The notes under the pieces are model-generated. The model ran no database searches and was not told where the DNA came from. It was given only the letters and a program-made list of their open reading frames with translations. DNA of 64,000 nt from Rostratula benghalensis. Its lineage: Eukaryota; Chordata; Aves; Charadriiformes; Rostratulidae. The stretch is from assembly GCA_013399305.1 (NCBI GenBank), contig VXAI01000381.1, forward strand, positions 93,809-157,808. The letters run 5' to 3'. Positions 24,956 to 37,135 of the stretch are shown in pieces (position 1 is the first letter of the stretch; the number at the start of each line of letters is the position of its first letter). Made by a program: the position numbers and the translations under genes.

Positions 24956-26354
24956 AAAGAAGATGCTCATTAAGATCTTTTGTCTACAAAACAAGTATGT
25001 TTTCCTATGCCATATAGCAACCAAATTCTAATTGCTGGCTTCATTATACAGAAAAGTAGAAGTGTAACAATCAAGAGCCTTATTACACATACATAATTGA
25101 GTTTCATTGCAACTTATGAAAACATAAACTGTCTTAAACACACTTGCAGAAAATGTTGCATCATCAAATCAACACTTTTATTATACAAAAGTAATTGTGT
25201 TTAAAGACACCAAACATATGTTACGTGTACAAGAGAACAACCACAACAAAACAGAACTCTAATATGAATCAGAAGTAATTCTCAGATCTTCAAGAGCTGT
25301 TTTAATTTTGCTCTTCAGATTGATATGACACAAAATGAAGATCAGTGTTTAAACATATGCCAGTTACTTTTGGATGAAGTTATTTGAACAAGGTCTCACT
25401 TGATACAGAAGATAGGATTCATTCAGGAGTCTGAAAGATAGACATCTGCAGCTGAGTTTGTGGTCTAACCTTATTTTCCTTTGTAGTAGCTAGAGGTGAA
25501 CTGTTACCGAATGTATTTAATTTCATTCTAACCCAGATTTCAAAAATAATGGACAAATAAGCCTTTGTCTAAAATGCCTCTTTCTTTCTGTACAGTCAAA
25601 TGTACATACCTGTATTGTATAAGTTTGAAGCTAGATGAGATCAATCTGACTTCTATCAGTCTTCAACATGAGTCATTAATGGAGTTTGAACTGGAACTTT
25701 CAGTTCAAAACAAATGTGGCATTGTATTTTTGATCTCTCTTAGTAAGAAGAGGCATTGTGTGCTTTGTGAGACCGTGTCAGGTCATCTTCTAATCATTTA
25801 TCATGATATCCTGTGGAAGGCATTCTTAACATAGAGATTTCACTGAAGTCCAGGCTTACTGCTTGAGTTTGGACATATTTGAGTTTTCCCTTCTGGAACT
25901 CCTGCATGAAGCAGGTAGGCAATCTTGTGCAAGATTGTTTTTCTTCTTGTTGGTGTGTTTCTTTATTATAGCAATGCTATTTACATGGGAACGAACCTTG
26001 AGGTATGAGATAGGCACAGCTAATTAAGAAGAAAATAATGCAATATCCCAAAAAAGTGGACATCTTCCTACAGACCAGTGCATGATTAGGGGAACCAGAT
26101 ATCCAAATTTCACTCCTTTTTAGCATTTTCTCCATTTTAAGTGTATATAGTTATGTAAGTATTCAATATATCATCTTCCATTTCCCACTGTCTGACATGT
26201 TACATTGGGGATTAAGCTTATCTCATTCTTAAATCTTTAATTACCTCCTAGAGAAACATTTAAAAATCCATATTTAGTATTTAGATTTCACCAGGTGCTC
26301 TGACTTTAATTATTCTTACTTGTGATACTTATTATTAATACAAATATTATTTTC
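24956..26354. other. Non-coding DNA, nothing recognised
   Basis: Unique AT-rich sequence between the first gap and the 49-bp duplication. An 89-codon plus frame (25565-25834) has no recognisable domain. Confidence 0.6.
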
Positions 26355-26465
26355 AGGTACTAGCCTTGTTTGAGATGTCGCTCTGTTTTGAATCAGTTCA
26401 GATGTGTGCTCTTCCGAGGTACTAGCCTTGTTTGAGATGTCGCTCTGTTTTGAATCAGTTCAGAT
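26355..26465 (+). repeat. Perfect 49-bp tandem duplication (period 62)
   Basis: Copy one is 26355-26403 and copy two is 26417-26465. The 49 bases are identical, starting 'aggtactagccttg' and ending 'gaatcagttcagat'. A 13-base spacer (26404-26416) separates them. Identity over the full length in an otherwise diverged, non-repetitive neighbourhood points to a very recent duplication or an assembly artefact. No gene is involved. Confidence 0.97.
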
Positions 26466-28833
26466 CTCCAAAAGAAGGGTCTAAATTCTGAGGAGAATAT
26501 CACTGACTGGCTCGAATGGACTCATCCATAGCAGGGAAGAGATTTCCTGTTTCCTAGTTCAGAGCCTTATCTGAAAGATCATGATTCTAATGCAATCTCA
26601 TATTAATTAATTTAATCATTGGGGAGTAAATTCCATTTTACACCCTTTCCTTATCCTTAGCAATGAATAATTAGGTCAGTATAAGCATCTGACATTTTTT
26701 TCTGACCATTAATAAAAAACAGTGCAGCTATTCATTCCGTCAGTACCACCTTGACTGTCTTTCCCCACAAATAAATGATGAGAGCAGGAAATAACATAAA
26801 GCTTTTTCTTGGTTTTTTTTTTTTTTCCTTGGGACTCGCAATGTCTCCTTTGCCTTATCCATCAACTCCTTTGCCAGTATTTGTAATGTGCCCTAATGTG
26901 ACATCTTTGCTTGGTTCCACATGTTTTATACATCAGTTCCTCTAACATTCAAGCAGACTTTATAGAGATCTATTCAGAGACTGATATATGTGCACTATTA
27001 ATTGTATATATTATATATAGTATATGAAGCGAGAGGGAAAAAGAGAGAATCTGATTACTCTAGGGCATCGGCTTCCTTCAACCAATAATAATTTAACATC
27101 TCTATTAACTACCTTTTGATGTTCTCTGTAGAGGGTACATACTGTTTTATATACAGGATGCATAATAAATTCCTATGAGATTATGCTGCAATTGAGTAGA
27201 AAGTCTATAATGCATAAGTGATGGAGCTGCAAAGCAGCAAGGAAGGATTTTCCTTTCAAAATAAGGTCACATATTTATATCTCATAGGGCACCATGATGG
27301 GTATTGTGGAGCAGGAGGTACTGAGTGGCACTTTCTGGTTGGCTAAGCCTTTCTGTATATTCACAGTTGGTGGAAAATGAGGTGATGCATGATAAGAAGA
27401 ATATGAGTAAGAAAAACTCATAACCTTCTGAACCTTCAAAGAAGGATTTGGGGTGACTTTCTTTGGAACATGGAAAACACGAGGGGATTAAGCTCACCTT
27501 CCATTAGCTGAATGTGGGTTCTCCTCTCAAGTAGTCTAGCACTTTCAGTCACCCCTGCTAGGTGGGATTGTTGAACCTTAGGAGGTGTCCATTTGTGATA
27601 CAGGGGGTCTCCCCCTTGATGCCAGAGGGACCCTAGGGAGCCACACAGACCAGAAGCCTGTTCCTCCCTTGCAGGTAGTAGGTTGGCAGTGTGACATTCA
27701 GCTCACAGTCTGAAAGACAGGTATTCTATATCCCAGCTGTATCTCTGATTCTTTGTGACTTCGGGATTCATTTTTACTTATTGTGGCAAAGAGATTGTTT
27801 GTTTAAACAGGTGGTGTATATGTCTCATAAGAAATATCACAGTCTTTTTTGGCATAAGACAGATCAGGGACTTGAGGTTGGTTTTGTCACCTCCAGAAGG
27901 GTGATTGATTGTACCATGTATGCTAGAAGCTGCCACTTACTGTTGCATTCTGGACCCATTCTGGACCAGCCTGAAGTTCTGTTGAAGTGATATATTTCCA
28001 TAGTAAGTTTTGTTTTGGAGATTTGCTGAAAGAAATGCCAACCATCTCAGTTGGATAAGTCTGCCCTGAAGATCTTTGATCACCTTTCATCAGTTTGAAA
28101 ACAAACTTGTTTTACTATTTGCATTTCTTAATTTGGGAAGTATAGGCAAAAAATACTGTGTTTTCCTAGAGTAACTGTATTCTAGAAAACAAATATTCTG
28201 ATATTCTTAGCTATAAATAAAATAACTAAAGCTATTTAACTTTATTCATATGGTCGTGAAAGTTGTAAGTTAGAAGTAAGGCTTAAAGAATTGTCAATTT
28301 TAAAATGTTGTTTTCAGAAAATATCAGTTTGTCAACACTGAAGTTGTCCAAAAAAAGGGCTCTTTCCAGATATAGAAGTATATAGAAGTGTCTCTGCTTG
28401 AAAGTGAAAGGGAGAAATATGCATAACTGCCAAAACATGGTATGTTGTTTTTCAAACCAAATAAATAAACAAACCTATACGCCAGAACAAAACAAAAATC
28501 TCAAGCTGGAGGAGTTTATTTAAGCAATTTGCCTTTCAGGACCTAAGTTAATGAATTAGAACGTATCTTTAAAATTTATTGGAAAAGTGTTGGAACTGAA
28601 AGGACAAACTTAAATTCAATCAATTTTTTGAGCATCAATTTTTTAAAATCCCCTTCTCCTTGTCTGGGGCAAGATTGTTTTTTCATATATTCACAGTTGT
28701 CACAGATTTAAAAGAAGATAAATTCTGGTTTCATTTCGACTAGAATCTTTGTCACGTCCTATATACCAAGGCAGTTCTCTGTTTGCCACAGAAACCACCT
28801 ATGAGTCTGGTTCCATTTGTGTCTGCAGTTAGG
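26466..28833. other. Non-coding DNA with short AT palindromes
   Basis: TA-rich alternating stretch near 27003-27025. A GGGGG-TCT-CCCCC mini-hairpin lies at 27603-27615. A 99-codon plus frame at 27691-27990 is unrecognised. Confidence 0.6.
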
Positions 28834-29840
28834 CATAGAATCATAGAATTACTTATGTTGGAATGATCATCTAGTCATCTAGTCCAACCAAACCTAACTA
28901 TNAAAAAAAAAATCACTAAACCATGTCACTAAGCACTATGACAACCCGTCTTTTAAATACCTCCAGCGATGGTGCTTCTATCACTTCCCTGGGCAGCCCA
29001 TTGCCATGCTTAATAACATTTTCAGGGTAAAAAAATAATCCTGATATCCAATTTGAACCTCCCGTGGTGCAACTTGAGGCCATTTCCTCTTGTCTTATTG
29101 TCTGTGACCTGGGAGAAGAGACCGATTCCCGCCTCTCTACACCTTCCTTTCAGAGTGTTGTAGAGAGTGGTAAGGTCTCCCTTCAGCCTCCTCCAGGATG
29201 AACAACCCCAGCTCCCCCAGCCTCTCCTCATAAGGCTTATTCTCTACACCCTTCATCAGTTTCATTGCCCTTCTCTGGACACTCTCCAGCATCTCCATAT
29301 CTTTTTTGTGGTAAGCGGCCCAAAACTGGACACAGTACTCAGCAGGGCCTCACTGCTGTGTAGAGGGGGATGATCACCTCATGAATCTGACTCACCACGC
29401 TGTTCCTGATACAGGCCAAGATACTGTTGGCCTTCTTGCCCACCTGGGCACAAATTGCTGGCTTATGTTCAGTCAAAAGGACCAACATCCCCAGGTCCTT
29501 TTCGGTGGGGCAGCTCTCCAGCCGCTCTTCCCCAAGCCTGTAGTGCTGCATGGGATTGTTGTGATCCAAGCGCAGATGTGGTGCTTGGCCTTATTGAACC
29601 TCATCCCATTGGCCTCAGCTCATTGATCCAGCCTGTAAAGATCACCCTGCAAAGCCTTTCTACCCTCAAGCAGGTCAACACTCCCACCTGCTTTGGTGTC
29701 ATCTGCATACCTACTGAGGGTCCACTTGATCCCCTTGTCCAGATTATTGATAAAGATGTTAAAGAGAACTGGCCCCAATACAGAGCCCTGGGGGACCTAC
29801 TCATGACTGACTCTATTCACCACCACTGTCTGGATCTATG
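28834..29840 (-). mobile_element. CR1 LINE, 5'-truncated, about 1 kb
   Basis: CR1 is the dominant non-LTR retrotransposon of birds. The plus strand begins with two copies of the CATAGAAT octamer, the reverse complement of the CR1 3' terminal repeat, and continues into the typical 'agtccaacc' tail. The ORF2 C-terminal region follows, so the element reads on the minus strand. It ends near 29840 without a 5' part, as expected from incomplete reverse transcription. Translating the minus strand gives recognisable CR1 reverse-transcriptase C-terminal text, such as [10 protein letters not shown] and TRGNGLKLHHGRFKLDIR. Frames change and stops intervene, so the copy is dead. An isolated N at 28902 sits beside an A-run within the tail. 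The 5' boundary is approximate because it is judged by loss of resemblance. Confidence 0.95.
29022..29569 (-). pseudogene. Decayed CR1 ORF2 (reverse transcriptase C-terminal region)
   Basis: This is the coding relic inside the larger CR1 copy. A first open segment (29569 to 29339) carries the CR1 stretch [10 protein letters not shown], then EKDLGMLV, then [10 protein letters not shown], and it stops at 29339. A second open segment in another frame (29231 to 29022) carries the downstream stretch, including [29 protein letters not shown] and TRGNGLKLHHGRFKLDIR. The frame difference shows at least one indel between about 29231 and 29350. The catalytic reverse transcriptase core and the endonuclease domain lie upstream in a full CR1 and are absent here. 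The product would not be functional. In intact elements this protein performs target-primed reverse transcription in the nucleus. Confidence 0.9.
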
Positions 29841-31967
29841 TCTGTAGGGACTCTAAAAACAACGTGATTTTCTTTTATTCAGAGAAATATGTACATATCT
29901 GAATGCATGAATGAGGTCTCTCAAACATCACTACTCTATAAAACTAACTAGGACCTTTCACTGAGAAATGCAGGATGTTTCTATTCGCTCCTAGGTTATG
30001 CTTCATGCAAATTAGAGGTAGAGAAATAGTTGTTTGTCCAAATAATAAGCAAACAATAAACTATATATAAGAGAAGATTCCTGAAGCATGTGACTGAGTG
30101 AGAGGTTCATATATCCCTGTGTCCCTCTTATCTAAATAAGGGTGTGGGAGTAACTCTCATTCTGAGCAAATCAAAAAAGTCGTGAAGCTCCGATTCATTC
30201 AAAGTCTGGAGGTGGATCCACCCTCATAATTTTCCCAAAGTGAGAAAAGAAACATACAAAGGCTTTTAAATTCTGATTTACGTTTTAGCTGGATGCATAC
30301 TAGAGTGACATACAGTTAAAAAGAAAATCTCCATGGGATGCAGCATGTCAGCAAAAAATGTGTCAGCAAACCTGCTTCTTCACAGGATTAGTGCTCCCTC
30401 AAGAAAGATGGAAACCTTATTTTCAGTTCTTCAATTGTAGTTGTAACAGGATCCTCAGGAAAGTCTCTTTCTGTTTCTCCTCAGGCCTCACTGTGTCTAT
30501 ATTCCCTGTTCATCTCCAGAATCTGTCTGCCTGTCTCAAGGACTCCTCTAAATGGTTTTCTGCCAAGGCTAGCGTGTCCTTAGAAGCCTCTCCATATGAA
30601 TATACTCAATTAGATTTCAAGAATAAGTTATTTCCCCTCTATATACTACCACAACAGCTGAAACAAGGTAAAAGGAAACTTTGTTCTCTGTGTGTGGCTC
30701 TCTTGTAAATGAATTTGAGACAGAGGCTACTGCAAGCTGTTGATACAGGAATGTCTTTGCCACTCAATGGGTTTCAAGTTTCTCACTGATAAGTCAACAA
30801 AAACAAACAAATGACAGTGAAAAACATAGTTTCCAGGAAGTGTAAACAACATGAAAGAGAAATACATTAAAAAACAGTGAGAAAAAAATATTAAAAACCA
30901 ATGGGAAAAATTTAGTATAAATCTCTAGATTAAAACTTCAACTTGCCTTCAAAAAATTATTATTTTATATTTATTAAACAGTTCTAATGCTGATTTGCCT
31001 AGTTCACTATTCATTTTGACTAGTCAGCTCTAATAAGCATTACTACATTGTGGGCAATAGCACTTAAAAACATAAAAACAGTGTAGTACAAAAGGCAACT
31101 GGCTTTCTGATGCAAGACTAATGTAAGCACATCCCCTCATTTCTTGTTGCCTCCTATTACATGCTCTGTTCATCATCTTGATGATTCAGATGTTTTTTTA
31201 ACTGTGTTTTAACTCACTGTGTATGTGAACATGTGTGTGTGCCCGTGTATGAGAATGCACGCATGAGTTACACGTGTATGTGATGTGATGTGACTACCAG
31301 TTTAGGGTATTTGAGATCAGAATGTCATGGAACAGAAAAAGCAGAAAAGACAAAGACATTGCTCTGGCATGAAAGAAAGCTCTGGCTTTAAAATGCATCA
31401 GGACTGAGTCACCCCACCTTGAATGTACCCCCACCTCTTCTAAATCCTCCTGCCGGTAAGAACACTGCTCTAGAGTGGTAAAAGTGCTTACATTTATGGA
31501 TAGTGACTGGCTGGGAGGAAAGAAATGAAATGTGATATTTCACATAACGGTGAAGTGCAGAAATCATGCAGAGTGACTGTCAAGTGTCAACATTCAGTGA
31601 ATAAGACCAACCTGAAATGGAACACAAAGTAATTTCTTGTCACTAAATAATTTTTGCACTGCACTGAATATCCAGACAGAGACTGGCCTCATCACAGCCT
31701 CAGATCTCCAGTTACATTTTGCAGCTTTGCTTGTGTCGCCATTACTTGCCCTTAGCTTTTCAAAGCACTATATTTTAAAAGCTCAGACAACAAAACCCAT
31801 TGTGAGGAAATACTGGCAAATTATTAACTCATAACCAAGGATAGGCTGTGAGCAATATTTTAAAGAACACAGTTTTTTCCTTTTGTATTCTGTTTGTTGT
31901 TGTTTCTTGTGGGATGCATATAAGTTTTCTCCAGACTTTGGACTTAGATAATCTATCTTTTCTCTCT
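29841..31967. other. Non-coding DNA after the large CR1
   Basis: Apart from the splice-bounded candidate at 30485, I see a degenerate TG-rich patch at about 31217-31290 and otherwise unique AT-rich sequence. Confidence 0.6.
30485..30667 (+). other. Possible 183-base exon bounded by splice-like signals
   Basis: The acceptor-like site is 'ttctgtttctcctcag', ending at 30484. The donor is 'AAG|GTAAAAG' after 30667. The enclosed 183 bases equal 61 codons and are open in one frame, inside a 116-codon open stretch that runs 30358-30708. The translation includes SIFPVHLQNLSACLKDSSKW and matches no family I know. Length divisible by three and an open frame are mildly supportive. Chance remains the likelier explanation. 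Confidence 0.17.
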
Positions 31968-31991
31968 CCCCCCCCCCTTCCCCCCCCCGCC
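31968..31991. repeat. C-rich homopolymer tract (C10-TT-C9)
   Basis: C10 at 31968-31977 and C9 at 31980-31988 are followed by GCCC. The minus strand is therefore nearly pure G and could form a G-quadruplex. The plus strand could form an i-motif. A short TC-alternating stretch precedes it. Confidence 0.9.
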
Positions 31992-32335
31992 CTTTGCCTT
32001 TACTCTAAAGCTGACTTTAAGCAAACTGCATTCCTACTCCTCATGTTTTCACTTTCCCATCTTTTAAAGGAATGAATGATGTCAGAGTCATTTGCAAAGT
32101 TTGATAAAGGTTGGAACACTCAAGTGGATGTTTTGCTAAAATACAACTTGGAGGTTCTTCTAACTGTCACATATTCCTTTATAGGAGTTACTGAGTGGTA
32201 ATTATGAACACATACTGCACATCATGAGTGTGATTGCTATGATTATTTGGAGAAAAAGAAGTGGAGGAATAACAGCCTAAAAGTGGATGTCTGTGCAGGT
32301 CTGGGCCTGCTTTTTCACTGCCTGCTTTTTTCTTT

Positions 32336-32369
32336 GGTTCCTCCTGTGGTTTGGTTCCTCCTGTGGTTT
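32336..32369 (+). repeat. Two perfect copies of a 17-bp unit
   Basis: The unit 'ggttcctcctgtggttt' occurs at 32336-32352 and again at 32353-32369. A partial third start ('ggttt') follows. It sits at the left end of a pyrimidine-rich strip. Confidence 0.95.
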
Positions 32370-32760
32370 GGTTTCTCTATCTTCTACACCTCAGAATATC
32401 TTATGTTCTTTCTGAGGACAAATATCTCCTCCTGTTCCATGGACGTATCTTGCTGTTTTCTACGATTTTTTTATTTCTTCTTTTCTTTTGTGTACTTACA
32501 GCTAAATCTATCTCATTTCATCTTCTCTTATATCTTTTCCTATAAATATGTCATCTTCTGCTATCACTCAGTTGCTTCTATTCTTTATAACTTCTGCTAT
32601 CATGTTGTGACTCTTCTACCCCTGGTACCCTCTCAGGTCTTAGCTTCCACAGCCATCACTCTACCTCCAGGACTATTTTTGCAACATCTGCTTCAATTGA
32701 TGGTCTCTCTTCTACTGCTGCTGTTTTCTCTTCTTTCTCTTCTATTTCAGAATGAGAAGT
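32370..32760 (+). other. Pyrimidine-rich strip with a low-complexity open frame
   Basis: The plus strand is dominated by T and C ('ttctcttctttctcttc', 'tctcttctactgctgctg'). This removes most stop codons and leaves a 171-codon open stretch from 32247 to 32762, rich in Leu, Phe, Ser and Tyr. The apparent hydrophobic protein is a by-product of composition and I do not call it a gene. The strip ends in 'ttctatttcag' at 32752, a strong acceptor-like signal. Confidence 0.6.
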
Positions 32761-35700
32761 GAATCTCACCTGAGCCCTGAGGGTTTCTCCTGCACTCCTG
32801 GGGATGCTGTTTAGTCACTGACATTTCCCTGCTAAGAGTTGTCACTGTGATTGCTTGTACGTGGCATCTCTTCAGCATGAGAAAACATGCCCTAGCAAGT
32901 GACATTTTCCTTTGACCTTTTGTTATTCCTCTGTCTTCTATGTGCCAATTCCTCAAGATAAGAGAATTCATAGTTTTTGTGCTGCCTTTGTTTTGTATTT
33001 AGGTGATTACAGTGGCCAAGGTTTCTTAATTGAATGAGAGATTGAAAATAATGTTGCTTTGTGAGAACTCCGACCAAACAGGTGTCATTTCAGTTGTTTG
33101 GAACTGGATGGGATAAAAACATTTTGTGATTGAACTTTGAAATTATTTATAATGAAATAATGTCCGAATTGCTCAAACAAAATATTATTCAAAGTTATAA
33201 TGTAATGTGAGGAATCAGGAATTGTTTACTAAAGGAGTTCTGTAGAATTACTGGGGATTGACTTCATGGCCTAAGGATATCCTTTCTAATCATGTGTGAA
33301 ATCCAAAGAATGGGCTCATGGTCCATATGTCGCTTCTAGATGAGAGCTATAATGTTAAGCCAGCTCAGTCCTTCTCAAACTGTGACCCATGAAGTATTAG
33401 AAATCAAGACATAATCTGGGGAATGATTGCAGGAAATCATCATAGCTTCTCATTTACTTTGCCTATTTAGAAGGTCAAATCTCCAAGTCAGATATCTTCA
33501 TTCTGTATCTGCATGACAACTTGCTTGAAGGATATGGAGCTTCCTACTAAGACATGTCAGATTCATATACATTGATAAATTTATGTCTGAGAGATCCCTG
33601 ATAGAGCTGGGACTGAACTGTTCAGTCTATAAAGCACAGGGTGATTATCTTGGGTGACAACCTGGATGGATATGTGTAGACAGTTTCTATTTTGGCATTT
33701 ACTTATTCTGAGCTAATCTCTCCAGAACATCTGAAACACTGCTCAGATACTAAGAGTGGAGTAATAGATGGTGATTGATAGTTTTCACTTTGCTTGCACA
33801 GTGCATCTAGTTCTCCTCATTCACTGCCCATTTCGGTAAGTTGCTTTTTACATTTTAACAATTCAGAAGAGACAAAGCTGAGCTCACGGCATTACCGAGC
33901 TGGCAGCATAAAAATGTCTTTGTTCTGAATTGTTCAGAGGTTCTTTTCTATCTCCTATTGCTTCCTCACAATATCAGAGATGAGTTCAAATCTGTCAGCC
34001 TTGTTTTATTTTGGAAGTAAAGTCAAGACACCTAAGGTATTTTAGAAAAGCTAAGCTGAAAAGGGATGAGAGAAGCTATAGCAAACTGTATGGACACCAA
34101 AAAGGGAACAGTATAGATACTTAGACTCTTACAGTATAGACATTCCTGATCACATGGGAATCATAGTAGAGAGGGACCAAAATGATTTAGTTCTTCAGAT
34201 TAGGATATCCAAGACATTACCAATATATCAAGCCAGAAGAGCAAGAAGTGGAATTGCACATGTTTATGCATACTAAAAAAGCCTGGGGAAAAATATAAAA
34301 AAAAAAAGCAAAAAAGCCCACACACTGGTCATGGGCAAATATGTTATTACTCTGACACTGTTAGTGATTACTGCCATGCAGCCTTTTGGAATGGCTGCAT
34401 CCCTTAACAAGGAAGAGCATACTAGTGCTGTTAGGGTAAGCCCTTCTGACATGTGCTTTTGCAGCAATGTTTGAATAAACAAACAGTGTAATAGATTGAA
34501 CTGCTTTATTCACCCTTAATATGCATCTCAGATACATGTATCTTCTTGACAGGCCTGAATAAATGCACAAAAGCCATTTCTTTCTTTTATTCTTTCTGGA
34601 GGCTGGCATTACTGCTGTATGCATCTATGCCAGCCCAGCGGCTAACAGATCACATGAACAGAAGACCTCATTCCTTCCTAAATCCTGCGTTTTACCCACA
34701 CCCAGCCAAATTCACAAGCATGTCTGGTTGGCCATTCTTTAGTACAATGATGAGAAAATCTTTGTCCTGATATGCCATTGGTATGAGGCAAATATAGTCA
34801 ATCTACAAAGGACATAAAAGAAGAATTAAAACAGTGTCTTCCACAGAAAGCCTAGTCTAAATCAAATTACTGCAGGCACAGTTTCAGTAGCCTTTCCCCT
34901 AAATTTGCCTCTGCACACAGATGGCAAAAACTGCTTTCCTTAGAGTCTGGATGAAGACAAAAAAGGTTGTTTGGTTTCCTGACAAAAAAATTAATTTCAG
35001 TTCCTCTTCCTTCCTCTTGTCCATGAAGAAATGGGGAGAACTTCATACAAATAATTCTTGTACAACTCTGTTCAGGATTCAGTAGAGATCTCTGGTTTGT
35101 TTAAGAGTATGAAGGGCAGCAATGGCACAGAGAATCTAATCAAAACATACTGCTTGAAAGTATATTTTTCCTAACTGATTGACGTTTTGTAACCATGAAA
35201 CACAAGAAGAAAATTTGTGTGGGTTTTTTGTTTTTTTTTTTTTTGTTGTTTGGTTGGTTGGTTTGTTTTTTTGGGTTTTTGTTTTTTTTTTTTTTTCTTT
35301 TCTGGGGAGCTGTTTTCCATTTAAAGATTATCTGGATTAACAGCTCCCCTCTGCCACACACATGCATACCCATTCCTTCATGGCAGCTTTGCTCCCAAGC
35401 TTCACCTTTAAATGCTTACTTGAAGCAAAGCTTCTGAGTGACCTGTGAACCATACAGAAAGTCTCTGAAGCCCTGGGGCAAAAGGGTTAACTACAGATGA
35501 CAAAGTGCAACTGTCACTGCTATAACTAACCCTTCATGCCATTTTTTCTAATAGGCTTTTGCACTTTCAAATTGCTCCGTTCTCAACCTGAAAGAAACAG
35601 CTACTGATCCTGGGGCAAGAGCAAGTCAAAAATAAATGACAACTTGATTTAGCTGGGATGGCCTGTCACAAACAGACTGGTGATTTGTTGCTTTCTGCAG

Positions 35701-36789
35701 TTATTTAGTACACTGTAGCCCAGCCAGGTACAGCCATTTGTATGGGAATGGGCTGACAGCATTTGCTCCTCTCCTGAGGAGACTCTTCAGAAATGTTTCT
35801 TAGTTTACAATCTGTACTTATAGCACCCACTGCACTGGTGCTTGCTTTTTCTACCTGATGGTACCTCAATGCCACAGACTTTAAGACATGCAGCCCTCTG
35901 TGCTATTCCTTCTGTGCTGGATGGTGGAGCACATCAGTAGGTTTTCATGTGGCCTCACCTCCACCTCCTTACCAACACCTCTTAATGAAAGGTTAGTTCA
36001 TGACCCCATGTGCATTCAGCTTTCTTCTGCTCCACTCTTCCCCCAACTTAGGACCATATTTTCTGGTCTGCAGCTTTAAAACAGATGACAGAAACATGGA
36101 AGTAACAGGATTGGATTGAACTCATGTCTAGCTTGGCCACTATGTTGTCTCTGAAAGCAATCAAAAGCAAACGTCTAGGGAAAAAACAACTATATTTGAT
36201 ACTCTCTCAAACACTCTCCCAGTATGTAGCAAAACTTACTCAAAAGTCTCCTAGTCAACATTTTGAGGGAGTTCCTCATCCACAGACACAGCCTTTAATG
36301 ATTTAACCTAATTAACCTAATAAGACTTTCAACCTGTGTCATCCTTCACCTTTGTACAATCTTTCAGCGAGGAGCACCACAGCTTCACTACATGTTACTT
36401 TTAGAACACAACCTGCTAACATGCCCGTGTCTTGCCACCTATGTGTCACTAATTACCTCACTGTGCTGTTTGCTCACCATTTCTTTAATAGCCTGGAATG
36501 GAGATTAAAATAAAGGAATCCTTGCAATTTCCATAGATATCTAGGTATGCAAGCTTTACATTTAAAATATTTGCCTTCGTTATTCTAAGGTGTACCATCA
36601 TTCACCATCTCAAAATTTATTATCTCACTGTCCCATTTTCCTCTTTATTTGTCTCAGTGGTCTCTGGTTGCACTGATCTCAACATTGATTACAGAAGTCT
36701 AGACTCAAGATATATAACTTTCACTTTCAGCAGAATCAAGGAAACACTTTTGAGTTTCCAGGTGGAAACCTTTAAATTTCCATTTGCAA
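32761..36789. other. Non-coding DNA with one T/G tract
   Basis: Unique sequence except the T/G tract at 35217. No recognised gene, and frames are at most 87 codons. Confidence 0.6.
35217..35303 (+). repeat. T/G-rich low-complexity tract
   Basis: T14 (35231-35244), then 'gttgtttggttggttggtttg', then T15 (35282-35296). It is the counterpart of the A/C tracts, in the opposite orientation. Confidence 0.9.
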
Positions 36790-37135
36790 CTAAAATGGGC
36801 TGAACCACCTTATAAAGGGACACAAACCACATTTATCTTTTTAACTGACCTTTACAAATTCCATTAAACTTTAATGTGAAAGATGATTTTGATATGAATC
36901 TCTAAAGTTTTTCCATGTTTACATGTATGTGAAAGACATAAGTGAGAATGCCACTTGCTCCTTTAGTGCTGAATCACTCACGCTTAGAAAAGTTCTAATG
37001 TTTCATGGAAACTCCTTAAGGTTGATTTATCAACTGTACTAACCAGGCTTCTAAATTTGACGCCTTAACCGTCTAAAGTTAACCCTGATTAAATCATGGT
37101 TACATCATTAACTATACTGTATACCTGTTAGATGC
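36790..37135. promoter_or_regulatory. Candidate conserved non-coding block
   Basis: Mixed-composition unique sequence with 'ccattaaactttaatgtg', 'tgatttatcaactg' and 'ctaaagttaaccctgatt', and two CpGs ('tttgacgccttaaccgtc'). No repeats and no coding signal. This is weak evidence for constraint. Confidence 0.18.

Noticed and set aside
27603..27615. GGGGG-TCT-CCCCC as a terminator-like hairpin
   Set aside because: The stem is about 5-6 bp, isolated, and intrinsic terminators are not relevant in this eukaryotic context.
29455..29847. 130-codon plus-strand open frame
   Set aside because: It is antisense to the CR1 ORF2 relic, so it is a shadow of the retrotransposon and not a separate gene.
32247..32762. 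171-codon hydrophobic open frame that looks like a membrane protein
   Set aside because: It coincides with a T/C-biased strip that lacks stops by composition. There is no domain, no orderly transmembrane pattern and no gene context.
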